Part shown: piece by piece, positions 49,157-49,466 of the stretch
Numbering within the stretch: the first letter of the stretch is position 1
How the letters are laid out: every line of letters begins with the position of its first letter
From: Alphaproteobacteria bacterium
GTDB taxonomy: Bacteria; Pseudomonadota; Alphaproteobacteria; JAEULC01
NCBI GenBank assembly: GCA_020851015.1
Contig: JADZDN010000063.1
Coordinates: 1-49,466 of the forward strand
DNA: 49,466 nucleotides
Direction: 5' to 3'
Program-made: the position numbers and the translations under genes
Notes under the pieces: model-generated
What the model was told of the DNA's origin: nothing
Seen by the model: the letters and a program-made list of their open reading frames with translations, nothing else
The model's database searches: none

Positions 49157-49466
49157 ATGGCGCGTTCTTGGGCCATTCGGGCGTTTGCCGCACTAGCGAT
49201 CTGCTTCGGCTTGGCGCTACCCGCATCCGCGAAGACGCTGTGGAAGGTCAATATCCTGCTGACGCAGGAGTCCGAGCTGGGGCTCGCCACGGCGCACTTC
49301 GCCAAGCGCGTGAAGGAGCTGACCAACGGCGAGATCGAGGTCGACGTTTTCTACAACGGCCAGCTCGGCAAGAACATCCCGGTCGTCATGCAGTCGCTGG
49401 TCAGCGGCGACCTCGACGGCTTCGTCGAGCTGCTGGCGTATTTCGGCAACTGGGACAAGCGCCAGA
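49157..49466 (+). CDS. TRAP-type C4-dicarboxylate-family periplasmic binding protein (DctP), 3' end beyond window
   Basis: The first 103 codons of a TRAP receptor. A signal peptide covers about 1-25 (RAFAALAICFGLALPASA), followed by TLWKVNILLTQESELGLATAHFAKRVKELTNGEIEVDVFYNGQLG, typical of the first lobe of DctP proteins. AGGGGGAGG precedes the ATG. The family binds organic acids such as dicarboxylates, keto acids or sugar acids. Membrane partners (DctQ, DctM) would be expected beyond the window. The XRE-cupin gene upstream is a likely regulator. Confidence 0.88.
   Translation, partial: MARSWAIRAFAALAICFGLALPASAKTLWKVNILLTQESELGLATAHFAKRVKELTNGEIEVDVFYNGQLGKNIPVVMQSLVSGDLDGFVELLAYFGNWDKRQ

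Noticed and set aside
1..49466. CRISPR arrays, tRNA or rRNA genes, insertion sequences and attachment sites
   Set aside because: No regularly spaced repeats, cloverleaf-like or rRNA-like sequences, transposase motifs or long terminal repeats were seen on either strand by reading.

Overview
The window is bacterial chromosomal DNA with high G+C (about two thirds by eye), densely packed genes, Shine-Dalgarno sites of the GGAGG type and many ATGA-type overlaps. The gene content (several ABC uptake systems with Liv-, Pot-, Dpp- and Mod-type parts, a TRAP binding protein, FCD-type GntR, LysR and XRE-cupin regulators, old-yellow-enzyme-type demethylase relatives and a remnant resembling sarcosine oxidase genes) fits a soil or aquatic alphaproteobacterium of the Rhodospirillales/Rhizobiales kind. 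That is an inference from gene style; there is no rRNA or marker gene here to place it. I saw no tRNA, rRNA, CRISPR array, transposase or phage gene.

Layout. (1) 1-7482: a left-truncated extradiol (VOC) dioxygenase and a GntR regulator on the minus strand, divergent from a Liv-type uptake operon (binding protein, LivH, a LivM-LivG fusion, LivF) that ends with a MetE-like protein. (2) 7493-10226: modCBA on the minus strand, behind two Mo-box-like operators. (3) 10311-14369: three hydrolase-fold genes, one M20 enzyme with all metal ligands and two (M24-fold and AbgB-like) in which the metal ligands look lost. (4) 14533-18458: a PotD-A-B-C type operon. (5) 18633-24838: a Dpp/Opp-type operon with a long binding protein and a DppC with a large insertion. 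(6) 24854-26917: a dimethylglycine/N-methylproline-demethylase-type flavoprotein, convergent with (5). (7) 26929-33413: a second Dpp-type operon on the minus strand with a LysR gene upstream. (8) 33515-35101: a GlpD-type FAD dehydrogenase. (9) 35118-39828: a second Liv system whose LivM, LivG and LivF are one polypeptide. (10) 40021-40413: a MAPEG protein. (11) 40428-46943, minus strand: SDR, OYE-type flavoprotein, GlcF-like iron-sulfur protein, second OYE-type flavoprotein, then a short scar that looks like the start of soxB joined to the end of soxG. (12) 47027-49466: a D-2-hydroxyacid dehydrogenase, an XRE-cupin regulator and the start of a TRAP binding protein.

How the parts may work together (inference). 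The window looks like a scavenging region: seven import systems, each beside enzymes that could process what is imported. Region 1 would suit uptake and breakdown of an aromatic or methylated acid. Regions 5-7 would suit small peptides or N-methylated amino acids. Region 11 would suit oxidative demethylation of a methylated amine with electrons passed through the GlcF-like protein. Substrates cannot be read from the sequence.

The most unusual points are the flavoprotein-GlcF-flavoprotein cluster with its apparent sarcosine-oxidase deletion scar, the three-domain Liv fusion, the two hydrolases without metal ligands, the paired Mo-boxes, and strong hairpins between the binding-protein gene and the next gene in four operons. 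There is no gene-free stretch longer than 300 bases; the larger gaps (about 100-260 bases) are described under the sites they hold.
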